A stretch of DNA of 64,000 nt from contig JAGTJU010000002.1 in the NCBI GenBank assembly GCA_022184915.1, positions 868,001-932,000 on the forward strand, written 5' to 3'. Below are positions 1 to 11,392 of this stretch, piece by piece. The stretch is from Myxococcales bacterium (lineage in GTDB: Bacteria > Myxococcota_A > Polyangia > Fen-1088). Within the stretch, counting starts at the first letter, position 1, and every line of letters begins with the position of its first letter. The notes beneath the pieces are model-generated. The model saw only the letters and a program-made list of their open reading frames with translations. It was not told the DNA's origin and did no database searches. Position numbers and translations under genes: made by a program.

Positions 1-554
1 ACGTGGCGAAACGAATAGCCTTCACGCGCGGCCGCCGCCGCAGACTCCACGTTGTGCTTGAGCATCAGCCGCTGCGCTTGCTTCATGGCCACTTCGGCCT
101 CGTGAAGGTTGGGGCTTTCGGCCAGCGCGAGCAGCTTGGCGATCCGTCGCAGGATGGGGCTCTCTTCGCCGGGGCCGCCCGGTGGTTGCCCCGCGGCCGT
201 GGCGTCGAACCCGTGCTGGGCACAGACCTGCTGGAAGGTGGGCCCGTGCGGGGGCTCGGTGGTGGCGCCCAGAGCTTCGTGCGCATACTGGTGCGCCATT
301 TCGTGCTTCAGCACCTCTTTGACTTGCGTCCAGGGGGCGCCCGCTACGAAGTCGCGCGAGAAGGACAGGCTGCGGTCCTCCAGGTTCCAACTGCCGAGGC
401 GGCTGCCGCCGTCGTGAAGCCCAAGGACCGGGCGCCGCAAGGCATTGCGAAAGTGCTGGTAGTTCACCGTGTCCCAGGCGTGGGCGAGCGCATGCAGCAA
501 AGCGCGTTCAAGCTCTGCGTTGAGCTGGCCTGCGTGCGCGCGGCTGCCCGGCAT
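1..554 (-). CDS. SprT-like / DUF2786 protein (partial, runs off left edge)
   Basis: Reading the minus strand from an ATG at 554 gives an open frame that continues past base 1, so the C-terminus is missing. Residues 85-89 read HEMAH, a zinc-metalloprotease HExxH motif, followed by a tract like that of SprT-like proteins. Further on, the segment ILRRIAKLLALAES and the EAxxAMxQAQRLM pattern match a DUF2786 helix pair. The fusion of a SprT-like head to DUF2786 is known in bacteria, but the substrate is not established. The start lies 2 bases after the stop of the upstream GDT1-like gene on the same strand, so the two are probably co-transcribed. The domain call is from motif recognition only. The metal site is incomplete in what can be seen, because the third ligand was not identified. 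Confidence 0.72.
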   Translation of the reverse strand, partial: MPGSRAHAGQLNAELERALLHALAHAWDTVNYQHFRNALRRPVLGLHDGGSRLGSWNLEDRSLSFSRDFVAGAPWTQVKEVLKHEMAHQYAHEALGATTEPPHGPTFQQVCAQHGFDATAAGQPPGGPGEESPILRRIAKLLALAESPNLHEAEVAMKQAQRLMLKHNVESAAAAAREGYSFRH

Positions 555-556
555 CG

Positions 557-853
557 TCAGCCCTCCCCAGCTTTGCCCGCGCCGCTCGCCGTCGCGAGGT
601 ACACGATGCCCAGCACCACGAAGACCACGCCGGCCGCGCGTTTGAGCCACACCGGCGAAACCACCCGCCCCACGGCCGCCCCGGCCAGGACAGCGAGGGC
701 CGACGTGGCGACCAGGGCCGTTGCCGAGCCCGCGAAGATCGTCCACCGCGACGTGCCCCCCGCCGCCAGCGAGAAGGTCGCGAGCTGGGTCTTGTCGCCG
801 AGCTCGGCGATGAACACCGTCGCGAACGCCGTGAGCAGCGCTTTCCAGTCCAT
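557..853 (-). CDS. GDT1/TMEM165 (UPF0016) half-size transporter
   Basis: A 98-residue membrane protein starting at MDWKALLTAF. It has the family signature ELGDKTQ at residues 17-23 in the first hydrophobic segment, followed by two more hydrophobic stretches (about 45-65 and 70-92). Family members transport Mn2+ or Ca2+ across membranes. Typical members are about 190-220 residues with two copies of the signature, so this one is half-size with one copy and would need to dimerise or pair with a second half encoded elsewhere. The frame stays open upstream to 1045, but the ATG at 853 is preferred because the protein then begins directly at the conserved part. It ends 2 bases before the start of the SprT-like gene. 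Confidence 0.85.
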   Translation of the reverse strand: MDWKALLTAFATVFIAELGDKTQLATFSLAAGGTSRWTIFAGSATALVATSALAVLAGAAVGRVVSPVWLKRAAGVVFVVLGIVYLATASGAGKAGEG

Positions 854-1055
854 GGGCGCCGAGCATGGCACACCCGGGCGTCCCGGGGGAGGTGCCTGTG
901 GAGGACCCGGTGGGGCCGTTGCGAGGGAGGTTTCGCCCGGTACGGCCAGCCGTTTTCGCTGTCGCGAAGCGTCGAAGGAGGTGCGATCCCCTGGGTTTTG
1001 GGCCAAGAGCGCAGAATGCTTGAAACGTTCGCCGCGGACGCGCAACCTAACTCAC

Positions 1056-2906
1056 GTGCGTCTCGACTCGTCGTCCGCGAAAGTTAGTTCCAGTCCCGGT
1101 CGAAACCTTGGGCCACGTCCCGCTCGGGCGCCCGCAGGCCCGCGGGGGCGCGGCCAGGCGCGGGCCTCCGGGAGCCTGGTGTTGTGTCTCGCCCTCGGGA
1201 CGGCCTGCTCAGGCGGCGTCACGTCGTCGGACGAGCCCGACACGGGCGACGGAGGGGGCGGGGGGGGCGGAGGTGCCAACCAGCCGGGCTCGGGCGGCGT
1301 GGGGGGAAGCCCCGGGAGCGGAGCCGGCAACGGCGGCGGCGAGCCCTCGCAACCCCCACCCGAGCCGGTTTTCGACGGCATGCAAGGGCTGGACTGTGAC
1401 CCCAGCGTCCCGGTGGGCGGCGCCCCACGGGTGTGGCGTCTCACGGCCTCGCAGCTCCGGAACTCGATGGAAAAGCTCCTCGGGGGCACGGTCGCGTTGC
1501 CAGCCGATTTCCTCAAGGCACCGGCCACCACCGGGTACCTGAACTCGGCTTTCGACCTTCGGCTCCGCGAAGCGGATGCCAGCGTTTTGCAGCGGTCCGT
1601 GAGCGACGCCGTCGCGGCCGCGGTCTCGGCCCGGTTCGGCACTTTGTTCCCCTGCGGCGAAGGCAAGGTGAACGATGCAGCCTGCACCGAGTCCTTCGTA
1701 AAAGATTTCGGTCTGCAGGCATTCCGCCGGCCCTTGGAGGCCGCCGAGGTGACCCGCTACAAGCAGCTTTACGCCGCGGGGGTTGCGGCCGGCGTGAAGC
1801 TGGGCGTACGCGCCGTGGCCGAGGCCATGCTTCAGTCTCCGAACTTTCTGTTCCGCTCCGAACTCGGCAGTGGCAGCAACGGGCGGACCCGCCTCACGAA
1901 CTACGAGATCGCAACGGCGATGGCGTACCAGCTGACGGAAGGCCCACCCGACGCCGAGTTGCTCGCATCAGCCGAGAGCGGGGCGCTGGCGATGGACGAC
2001 GAGGTGGTCAAGCAGGCGCGGCGCTTGTTGGCCTCCGATGGCGCGCCGGGCGCACTGTCGCAGTACTTCCTGCAGTTTCTCGAGTACGGAAACCTCGACG
2101 CCGCAAACCGAGACCCAGAATTGTTCCCCGTATGGGAAAGCGTGCGGGGCGATCTGGCCCGCGAGACGCAGCTCTTCATTGATGACGTTTTGTGGAAGGG
2201 CGACGGCAAGCTCGCGACGCTGCTCACGGCCAACTACACCTTCATGAACGCCAACGTGGCCAAGCTCTACGGCGCCAACGTGTCGGGCAGTGCCTTCTCG
2301 AAGCAAACCGTGGATTCCACCCAACGTGCAGGCCTGCTGACGCAACCTGGCCTCATGGCTCACCTTGCGGTCTTCGAGCGCACGTCGCCCGTGAACCGTG
2401 GCCGTTGGATACGAGAGCGTGTGCTGTGTCAGCTGGTACCAGAGCCGCTCATGAACGTGGACCTTTCCATCCCGGACCTGCCCGCGGGCCTCACGCGGCG
2501 GCAGCAGCTGGAAGAAAAAACCAAGCCGGACGCCTGCAAGGACTGCCACTCGATGATGAATCCGGTGGGCTTCGGCTTCGAGTCCCTCGACGCCATTGGC
2601 CGCTACCGCGACAAAGAAGAGAACGGCACGCCCGTCGACGCGAGCGGCACTCTCTCCGGCACACGTGACGCCAACGGCGATTTCAACGGCCCGGTCGCGC
2701 TCGTCAAGAAGCTCGCCGCCAGCTCTCAGGTGCGTGAGTGCATGGCGGTGCAGATGGCACGGTACCACTTTGGGCGCTTCGAGTCCGATGCTGACGGGTG
2801 CGCGCTCAAAGCGGCTTTCGATAAGTTCGCCGCTTCGGATTTCGACATCCGGGAGCTGGCCGTGGCCTTGGTGACCTCCGAATCGTTCCTGTACCGACGG
2901 AAGTGA
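1056..2906 (+). CDS. DUF1587/DUF1592/DUF1588/DUF1585 lipoprotein with one CxxCH
   Basis: A large exported protein of the planctomycete/myxobacterial DUF1592 family. After a hydrophobic segment ending in GTAC and a Gly/Pro-rich linker, the order is a DUF1587-like start (RLTASQLRNS), a DUF1595-like stretch (AFRRPLEAAEV), DUF1592 (LTNYEIATAMAYQL), DUF1588 (RAGLLTQPGLMAHLA, then SPVNRGRWIRERVLC), a single haem-type CKDCH near residue 494, and a DUF1585 C-terminus. The function is unknown. The CxxCH suggests a c-type haem at the cell surface. The start is uncertain: GTG at 1056 is used, TTG near 1107 is possible, and no clear ribosome-binding site is seen. The frame is open back to base 3, but that part is antisense to two real genes. 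Its partner DUF1552 gene follows 52 bases downstream. Confidence 0.85.
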   Translation: MRLDSSSAKVSSSPGRNLGPRPARAPAGPRGRGQARASGSLVLCLALGTACSGGVTSSDEPDTGDGGGGGGGGANQPGSGGVGGSPGSGAGNGGGEPSQPPPEPVFDGMQGLDCDPSVPVGGAPRVWRLTASQLRNSMEKLLGGTVALPADFLKAPATTGYLNSAFDLRLREADASVLQRSVSDAVAAAVSARFGTLFPCGEGKVNDAACTESFVKDFGLQAFRRPLEAAEVTRYKQLYAAGVAAGVKLGVRAVAEAMLQSPNFLFRSELGSGSNGRTRLTNYEIATAMAYQLTEGPPDAELLASAESGALAMDDEVVKQARRLLASDGAPGALSQYFLQFLEYGNLDAANRDPELFPVWESVRGDLARETQLFIDDVLWKGDGKLATLLTANYTFMNANVAKLYGANVSGSAFSKQTVDSTQRAGLLTQPGLMAHLAVFERTSPVNRGRWIRERVLCQLVPEPLMNVDLSIPDLPAGLTRRQQLEEKTKPDACKDCHSMMNPVGFGFESLDAIGRYRDKEENGTPVDASGTLSGTRDANGDFNGPVALVKKLAASSQVRECMAVQMARYHFGRFESDADGCALKAAFDKFAASDFDIRELAVALVTSESFLYRRK

Positions 2907-2958
2907 AGCTCGGGTCGTTCCTCAACCTTTCTTCGATCGATCGCCACAAGGACCTTCC

Positions 2959-4257
2959 ATGCTGAGCCCCTCTCGTAGAGACCTATTGCGCGCCGCCGGT
3001 GTCGGTGCCGCCGTGGCCACTTTCAGCCGCCGCCTGGCGCACGCCGCCGCGCCAGCTCCCATGCGCCTCGTGATCTACTGGACCGCCAACGGTGCAAATC
3101 AGAAAAAGTTCTGGCCGAGTGCTGGAACCACGTCCAGCATGATTCTCGAGCCGCTGGGCGAACTCAAAAACGACATTACCGTAGTCAAGAACGTCACCTT
3201 CGCGGGCACGGGTGACCACAAGACGGGCATGCCGTTTTCGATGACGGGGTACACCACGAATCCGCCCACGTCGATCTCGATAGACCAGGCCGCCGCGAAA
3301 GCCACCGGCAAGCCGGCTCTGGTGCTGGGCGGACAAGCGAAGGAGCAGAACTACCGCGGTTGGTTCAGCTTCGACACCAGCGGTTCTCCCGTGATGCCCA
3401 CGGCGAACCCCACGACGGCCTTCACGCAGGTGTTTGGTACGCCAAAGCCGGGCGGCGGCACCGGTACGCCGCCGCCTCCCCCTGCGGGCGGGTACGATGC
3501 GGCCCTGCAAAAGAAGATCTTCGAGGCCGCGCTCGGCGATGCTCAGGCGCTGAAGGCGAAGCTACCCTCCGCGGAAGTCGTCAAAATGGACCAGCAGATC
3601 GAGGCGCTCGATGGGCTGGCCAAGGCGCTCGATGGTCTCGACAACGGCGGGAACACGGGCACCCCCACGCAACCCTCGGCGGTGGAGTGTAAGGACCTCG
3701 ACAGCTCCGGATGGGTGGAGACGAACGAGGACTACCGCACGCGCATCAAGCTGCACCTCGACCTCATCACCGCGTCCTTCGCATGCGACGCCCGGCGCGT
3801 GGCTTCTCTCATGTTGTCGCCCGGCGGGCATGACAGCATGGGAGGTCACCTGGGCTTCTTGGGGGTGGGGGGCGACATTCACAACAGCATTGCGCACAAG
3901 ATCTACGACGATCCGGCAAACCACGACAAGATGGCCAACATCAAGCGCTGGGAGGTGGAGCAGTTCGCGTACCTGCTCAAGTCGCTGAAGGCCACCAAAG
4001 ACGTCGACGGAAAGACCTTGCTCGACAACACGGTGGTTCTGTTCACGTCCGAGTGCACGGACGGCAACCATGGTCACACCAACATCCCCGTCATGGTCGC
4101 GGGCGGTGGCGGACGTCTCAACCTGGGCAAGGTTCTCGATGCCGGCGGCTCGTCGAAAAACTACGTGCAGCTGTTGCTGGGCTTGGCCCGAACCGCGGGC
4201 GCCAACCTGCCCAAGTTCGGCGACGCCACGGAATCCTGGACGCCTCTCGTGGGCTGA
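2959..4257 (+). CDS. DUF1552 family Tat-exported protein
   Basis: A 432-residue protein beginning MLSPSRRDLLRAAGVG, a twin-arginine signal (SRRDLL) followed by a hydrophobic stretch and an AHA cleavage-like site. The body fits DUF1552: RLVIYWTANGANQKKFWP near the start, then SMTGYTTNPPTSISIDQ, and a C-terminal half with the LLDNTVVLFTSE and GHTNIPVMVAGGGGR patterns typical of the sulfatase-like fold of this family. DUF1552 genes are commonly found directly after DUF1592/DUF1588 genes, as here, and the two products probably act together outside the cytoplasmic membrane. Residues around 150-240 form a Pro/Gly-rich insertion. No biochemical role is established for the family. Confidence 0.9.
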   Translation: MLSPSRRDLLRAAGVGAAVATFSRRLAHAAAPAPMRLVIYWTANGANQKKFWPSAGTTSSMILEPLGELKNDITVVKNVTFAGTGDHKTGMPFSMTGYTTNPPTSISIDQAAAKATGKPALVLGGQAKEQNYRGWFSFDTSGSPVMPTANPTTAFTQVFGTPKPGGGTGTPPPPPAGGYDAALQKKIFEAALGDAQALKAKLPSAEVVKMDQQIEALDGLAKALDGLDNGGNTGTPTQPSAVECKDLDSSGWVETNEDYRTRIKLHLDLITASFACDARRVASLMLSPGGHDSMGGHLGFLGVGGDIHNSIAHKIYDDPANHDKMANIKRWEVEQFAYLLKSLKATKDVDGKTLLDNTVVLFTSECTDGNHGHTNIPVMVAGGGGRLNLGKVLDAGGSSKNYVQLLLGLARTAGANLPKFGDATESWTPLVG

Positions 4258-4271
4258 CGCCGAGGGCTGAG

Positions 4272-5756
4272 TCAATTGCCTTCGACGGGCACCACGTCGA
4301 AGGCGATGGAGATACGGGGCTCCGGGAGCGGGACGGGAAGTGTTTGGTGGTGCAGGTACGAGGGGAAGAGCACCAACGTACCCACCACAGGCTCGAGGTC
4401 GAGCACTACGGGATCTTCGGGCCGGGGGCCTTCCGTGAAGCGGAGCCAACCCTGCTTCGCTGCCCGCCGCGGGGGCTCGTGCATTCCCGGAGGGAGCTCC
4501 ACATGGAGCACGCCGCTCAGCCAGCTGTCCGGGTGGATGTGCGAACTCTGATGGCCCTCGCCGCGGAAGACCACGCCCCACGGGTTGAGCGCGACACGAC
4601 CTGGCGGCGGGCCCCACGCTGCGCGCCCGTAGTGGGCGATCGCCTCGGCGAGGAGCGGCTCCAAGAGGGCCACCGGCCCACGGGGCGCGACGAGCAGAGA
4701 GCCGGAGTGCCATCCGCCCTGCGTGGCATGCCCGTAGGGCGAAAGCCGCAGCGTGCGGTGCTGGGCCACATGCTCGGCCAGGGCGGCGGCCAAGGCCCCG
4801 TCGATGAGAGGCGTAGCCCGGATCCAGCTGACGGCGAGGAGCCACGCCGGGTCGGGGGCCTGGTCAGGAGGTCGTGCTCCGCCCCGCACGGCTTGCAGGT
4901 AGAGATCCACGGCACCGGCGTGCGAGGGATGCAAAGCAAGCCGTTCCCGCGCGAGGGTGAGCGCCTCCTGTGCGTCCCCTTGCGCGAGCGCCAAAGCGCC
5001 GAGGGGCAGCCAGAGCTCGAAGGCTCCCGGTTTTTCCGCATGAGCGGCTCGTAATGTGGCCAAGGCCGCCCTGACGTCGCCCGCTGCGCTCAGCGCCTGC
5101 GCATACGCGGCCGTGATCCAGGGAACTCCACTCCCTGCGGCCTCTTTCAGCAGCGCCACGGCTGGCTGGGGGCCGAAGGCCCGGGCCTTGACCCCCGCCA
5201 AGTGCGCCAGATGAGTCGGACGTTCGTCGGAGGAGGCCAAGCGGCACGCTGTCTCCAGGGCTGCCTCCGCCCCTGCCAAGTCTGCCAGCCCCGCGCGCGC
5301 CACCCCGAGATCTCCCCAGGCGGAGGCCGGCGCGCCGGCGATCGCGACAGCGCGCTCCAGGGCGGCCAGCGCCGCAGGCACGTCGCCCGTGCGGTGGCGG
5401 GAGACTCCCACCCTATGCCAAAGGCCTGGGTCCGGAGCCGAGGCGCTGGCCAGGCGGGCCAAAGCGCGGGCGGCGTTGTCGAAATCGAGAGCGGACCAAC
5501 ACAGATCTGCGAGCGCCCGCAGCACGTCGGGATCCTCGTCTCCCGACTCGAACGCTTGCTGCAGGTGCCGCCGTGCCTCTTCGGTGTCCCCGCAGCGCAG
5601 CGCCACCCTGCCCAAAAGGCCATGCGCACGGCTTTGCCCGGACGCCACCGCCAGCACCTCGCGCACGAGCGTCTCCGCCTCCGGCAGGTCACCCGCAACC
5701 AGCGCGTCCCGGGCATCGTCCAGCGCCTCATCGATGATGCTCTGAAGGTCGTCCAT
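4272..5756 (-). CDS. TPR protein fused to a 2-oxoglutarate/Fe(II) oxygenase-like domain
   Basis: A 494-residue cytoplasmic protein. Residues 1 to about 290 are degenerate tetratricopeptide repeats (A/L-rich helices such as ALADLCWSALDFDNAARALARL). The C-terminal 160 residues match the putative 2OG-Fe(II) oxygenase family of the PF13759 type: an iron-binding HIHPD at 406-410, a later HH at 469-470 in LVLFPSYLHHQTLPV, and the 2-oxoglutarate-binding arginine in PRISIAFD near 481. The likely reaction is hydroxylation of a protein or small molecule, and the substrate is unknown. The start at 5756 is the first ATG and leaves the TPR region intact. The gene is convergent with the DUF1552 gene (14 bases between stops) and monocistronic as far as can be seen. 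Confidence 0.85.
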   Translation of the reverse strand: MDDLQSIIDEALDDARDALVAGDLPEAETLVREVLAVASGQSRAHGLLGRVALRCGDTEEARRHLQQAFESGDEDPDVLRALADLCWSALDFDNAARALARLASASAPDPGLWHRVGVSRHRTGDVPAALAALERAVAIAGAPASAWGDLGVARAGLADLAGAEAALETACRLASSDERPTHLAHLAGVKARAFGPQPAVALLKEAAGSGVPWITAAYAQALSAAGDVRAALATLRAAHAEKPGAFELWLPLGALALAQGDAQEALTLARERLALHPSHAGAVDLYLQAVRGGARPPDQAPDPAWLLAVSWIRATPLIDGALAAALAEHVAQHRTLRLSPYGHATQGGWHSGSLLVAPRGPVALLEPLLAEAIAHYGRAAWGPPPGRVALNPWGVVFRGEGHQSSHIHPDSWLSGVLHVELPPGMHEPPRRAAKQGWLRFTEGPRPEDPVVLDLEPVVGTLVLFPSYLHHQTLPVPLPEPRISIAFDVVPVEGN

Positions 5757-5845
5757 GGCGATCTCGACACGACTTTAGCGCGATCTCGCCTCATAGGGCC
5801 CCCAGGCGTTTCGTTCGGCGTCAGGACGAGCCGGGAGCTTTGTCT

Positions 5846-6025
5846 CTAACGCTTATCGAGCGCTCTGCCTCCCGCAATGCCCGCGATCAGGGCCACGACC
5901 GCTACGAAGAGGAAACCAAAGAAGAAGATCTTCCCAATGGTGGCGGCGCCGGCCGCTACCCCTCCAAATCCAAAAACCCCTGCCACGAGGGCCACGATGA
6001 ACATGATGATTGCCCACTTCAACAA
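5846..6025 (-). CDS. DUF1328 small membrane protein (TTG start)
   Basis: A 59-residue membrane peptide of the YtjA/DUF1328 family. The conserved core LKWAIIMFIVALVAGVFGFGG is followed by a second hydrophobic segment, and the tail is basic. The start chosen is TTG at 6025, because family members begin MLKWA and an AAGGAG ribosome-binding site lies 7 bases upstream (complement of 6033-6038). A longer frame with an ATG at 6076 would add 17 unconserved residues. Family members are often stress- or stationary-phase-linked, but the function is unknown. Confidence 0.85.
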   Translation of the reverse strand: MLKWAIIMFIVALVAGVFGFGGVAAGAATIGKIFFFGFLFVAVVALIAGIAGGRALDKR

Positions 6026-6097
6026 CGACCGTCTCCTTTGCTCATGGTCACAAGAATCAAGCAGGATTCGTTCCAAACCCTGGCAAGAGACAGAGCC

Positions 6098-6991
6098 TCA
6101 CTTCGGAGGAGCAGCAGGTATGTGGCGGCTCACCAAGTCAGGGGCGCACGCCTCGACGCGTAGGTGCTTGGGTCCCAGTCTCGTTGCGAGCAGCCAACCC
6201 AAGCTTTCGTTGGTGCCGACCTGCAGCCAAGCCACAAGCGCGTCCCACCAGGTCACCTCGAGCTTCGCCGCGTACGAGGTGAAGCCTTGCAGGTCTTTGA
6301 ACTGGTCCATACCCAACATCATGTAGGGATCGTCAACGAGTCCTGGGGGAATTGGCCGTGCCGCTTGATACGGATCGTGCGAAAATGCGACGATCTCGAC
6401 GAGCAGACGGGCATGATAGCCACCGTCTTCTATCAAGGAACGCAGCGCGCAGGTTGCGGGGTGGTTGCCGGCCAGTAGGGCTTCGGCTTGGCGACGCATC
6501 TCCTCCATGCCGTTCGGGTGAGCCCGCAAGAGGACGAAGTCGTACACGGGATGACGATGAAACGTCTGCAACACGTGCTCGATGATGGTGTCGCGTGTCG
6601 AAAAGAGGCCAACGGGATCCATCATCGTGGCTGGCCCCGAAGCAAAGCGGCGCAGGTTGTGAAAGACCCAGGGGATGCCCTGGCTCTTGTAGAACACCTT
6701 CGTCTCCTCGGCCGCGCTCAGCATCATTTGGTCGCGTGCGGCCACGAGCAGCTGCGGGATCGTGGGTACAGCTTGGATGTGGCCCAGCGCCAAGAGCCTT
6801 TCGAGCCGACGCCGTACGAGGGAAGGCCAAAGATAGCCCAAGAGCAGGCCCGCGAGCTGCGTGAACTTGCGCAGCGTAAACCGCCAACCCCGCAGCACGT
6901 CTGCCAGCAAGCTCAATCGTGTACGGCCCCGCCATGAAGGTGGGGTGGCGTGTTGCCTGGCGGCCATGGTGACATCGTTCGAGTCGTTCAT
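6098..6991 (-). CDS. conserved hypothetical protein, unrecognised
   Basis: A 297-residue protein I do not recognise. Codon use and the long uninterrupted frame support a real gene. It has one hydrophobic segment near residues 42-58 ([19 protein letters not shown]), which could be a membrane anchor. The rest is a mixed, mostly soluble domain rich in aromatic residues and histidines, with segments such as [23 protein letters not shown] and [16 protein letters not shown]. No catalytic signature was identified. It is divergent from lon (115 bases between starts), so it may share a regulatory region with that stress protease. An MpaB/DUF2236-type oxygenase was considered but the diagnostic motifs were not seen. 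Confidence 0.6.
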   Translation of the reverse strand: MNDSNDVTMAARQHATPPSWRGRTRLSLLADVLRGWRFTLRKFTQLAGLLLGYLWPSLVRRRLERLLALGHIQAVPTIPQLLVAARDQMMLSAAEETKVFYKSQGIPWVFHNLRRFASGPATMMDPVGLFSTRDTIIEHVLQTFHRHPVYDFVLLRAHPNGMEEMRRQAEALLAGNHPATCALRSLIEDGGYHARLLVEIVAFSHDPYQAARPIPPGLVDDPYMMLGMDQFKDLQGFTSYAAKLEVTWWDALVAWLQVGTNESLGWLLATRLGPKHLRVEACAPDLVSRHIPAAPPK

Positions 6992-7106
6992 GACGGCGCT
7001 CGTTCGTGGGTTCTCAACCTACCATGTCGCACGAACTTGTGATCGGTTGTGGCGAGTTGAGACGAAGACATCTCGCCTTTTCGGGTTCTCTGTTATCGTG
7101 GAGCCC

Positions 7107-9693
<2,587 letters not shown>

Positions 9694-9700
9694 GGGCGGC

Positions 9701-10600
9701 TTAACGGGGCTCGCCGCCCGCGTCCGGGGAGGGGGCGTCTGCCACGCGTCGTGGCCGTAGGCGCGTAGGGGATACGAGCGACCCAGCCTCGTCGGGACTC
9801 GAAACGTGGTGGGGCTGCGCCGCCAGCGCACGGTCGAGTAAGTGAGCCGGATTCACGTTACCGATCGCCGCCAGCATACTGTGGCGCACGTTCGGATGCT
9901 GCGCCTCCATGCGGGAGAGCATCTCTTTCATCTGTCGCCGCTGCGCCTGGCTCTGGGAGCCACAGAGGTTACAGGGCAGAATGGGGAAGCCCTGTTCGCG
10001 CGCATAGACCTCCAGCGTGGCTTCCGCACAGAAGATCAAGGGCCGAATCACGATGTGAGCACTGTCGTTGCTCGTGAGATGGGCCGGCATGGCGGCCAGC
10101 TTTCCCGCGAAGAAGAGGTTGAGGAGCAAGGTCTCGAGGGCGTCGTCGCGGTGGTGACCGAGTGCGATCTTGGTACAGCCGAGCTCGTCGGCCGCGCGGT
10201 AAAGGATGCCCCGGCGCAGGCGCGAGCACAGGGAGCAGTAGGTCTTTCCCTCCGGGATCTTGTCCGTGACGACCGAATACGTGTCCTCCCTCAGGATGTG
10301 GTAGCGGGCGTTGGCCCTTTGCAGCCAGGCCTCGAGAGGCCGGCCGTCGTAGCCCGGATGGCCCTGGTCGAGGTGCACGGCGATGAGCTCGAAGCGCACG
10401 GGGGCCCGCTGGGCAAGCTTCGACAAGAGGGTGTAGAGGGCGTAGCTGTCTTTGCCACCGGACATCGCCACCATGATGCGATCCCCCTCACGAATGAGGT
10501 CGAAATCGGCGACGGCGCGGCCGAGCTCTCGCATCAGGGCTCGTTCCGTGGACGTTTCGCGGAGGGGGGCGGTCCGCCAAGGCGCGTCGAGGGAAGACAT
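9701..10600 (-). CDS. ttcA: TtcA-like tRNA 2-thiocytidine synthetase
   Basis: A 299-residue PP-loop ATPase. SGGKDS at residues 47-52 is the pyrophosphatase loop. Two Cys pairs, CSLC at 122-125 and CNLC at 210-213, are the arrangement expected for the Fe-S cluster that TtcA uses to thiolate cytidine 32 of tRNA. The length and order fit TtcA. A related thiolase (TtuA/TilS-like) is less likely because of the cluster ligands. The C-terminal 40 residues are a poorly conserved Pro/Arg-rich tail. The start is the ATG at 10600 (MSSLDAPWR). The open frame continues upstream but becomes antisense to msrA. Convergent with lon, only 7 bases apart. Confidence 0.85.
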   Translation of the reverse strand: MSSLDAPWRTAPLRETSTERALMRELGRAVADFDLIREGDRIMVAMSGGKDSYALYTLLSKLAQRAPVRFELIAVHLDQGHPGYDGRPLEAWLQRANARYHILREDTYSVVTDKIPEGKTYCSLCSRLRRGILYRAADELGCTKIALGHHRDDALETLLLNLFFAGKLAAMPAHLTSNDSAHIVIRPLIFCAEATLEVYAREQGFPILPCNLCGSQSQAQRRQMKEMLSRMEAQHPNVRHSMLAAIGNVNPAHLLDRALAAQPHHVSSPDEAGSLVSPTRLRPRRVADAPSPDAGGEPR

Positions 10601-10717
10601 GGCGAGGGAGGGTAGCGGGCGCGTTCGACACTGGCCAGCCTGGGCTTGTGCCGCAGCGTCCGTGTAAGCGCAGGCGCGCACTTGCGCCCCGTGGGTCACC
10701 TCAGTACCTTCGCTACC

Positions 10718-11356
10718 ATGGCATGGGTGTTGTCGAAGCTGGTGCTGCCCACATTGGAAACGGCGCTTCCTGGAAGGTCGACGCCGATGCCCGTGCCGGA
10801 TCGGCACTACGTTTCGGGGGCGCCCCTCCGCACCCCGTTTCCGGGCGCCCAGCTGGCCCTGTTCGGGATGGGCTGCTTCTGGGGTGCCGAGCGGCGCTTC
10901 TGGCAAACTCTGGGCGTCACGTCGACACAGGTGGGGTACGCAGGGGGCCTCACGCCGAACCCCACCTATGAAGAGGTGTGTTCGGGCCTGACGGGCCATG
11001 CCGAGGTGGTTCGGGTGGTTTTCGACGAACGCGTCGTGACGTACGAAGGCCTCTTGAAGGTTTTCTGGGAAGGGCACGATCCCACCCAGGGCATGCGGCA
11101 GGGCCACGACGTTGGCACCCAATATCGCTCCGTGGTTTATACCTACGACCCCCAGCAGCTCGCGCTTGCGCAGGCCACGCGGGACCGCTACGAGAAGGCC
11201 TTGGCCGCACGAGGAAACGGACCGATCACGACCGAAATACGCGCGGCGCCCACCTTCTTCTACGCCGAACCCTACCATCAGCAGTATTTGGCGAAGAACC
11301 CCGACGGGTACTGTGGGCTTGGCGGTATGGGTGTGCCGTTGCCCGCGCTGGGCTGA
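10718..11356 (+). CDS. msrA: peptide methionine-S-sulfoxide reductase
   Basis: A 212-residue MsrA. The catalytic motif [11 protein letters not shown] has the nucleophilic Cys at residue 53. Downstream signatures are [25 protein letters not shown], the FWEGHDPTQ region, and GTQYRSVVY. It repairs methionine S-sulfoxide in proteins, using thioredoxin or an equivalent to regenerate the enzyme. The C-terminal YCGLGG carries a likely resolving Cys. The ATG at 10718 (MAWVLSKL) is preferred over the longer open frame because it matches the usual N-terminal extension of this subgroup and starts 118 bases from the divergent ttcA start. Confidence 0.95.
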   Translation: MAWVLSKLVLPTLETALPGRSTPMPVPDRHYVSGAPLRTPFPGAQLALFGMGCFWGAERRFWQTLGVTSTQVGYAGGLTPNPTYEEVCSGLTGHAEVVRVVFDERVVTYEGLLKVFWEGHDPTQGMRQGHDVGTQYRSVVYTYDPQQLALAQATRDRYEKALAARGNGPITTEIRAAPTFFYAEPYHQQYLAKNPDGYCGLGGMGVPLPALG

Positions 11357-11392
11357 GGCCGTTCACCGCGGCTGCCGTGGTACGATCCATAC

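Noticed and set aside
3-1055. long N-terminal extension of the DUF1592 frame (plus strand)
   Set aside because: It is antisense to the SprT-like and GDT1-like genes and has an Arg/Ala-rich shadow composition, so the true start lies after 1055.
4053-5054. 333-codon plus-strand frame
   Set aside because: Antisense to the TPR/oxygenase gene; composition is that of a GC-rich shadow with no recognised motif.
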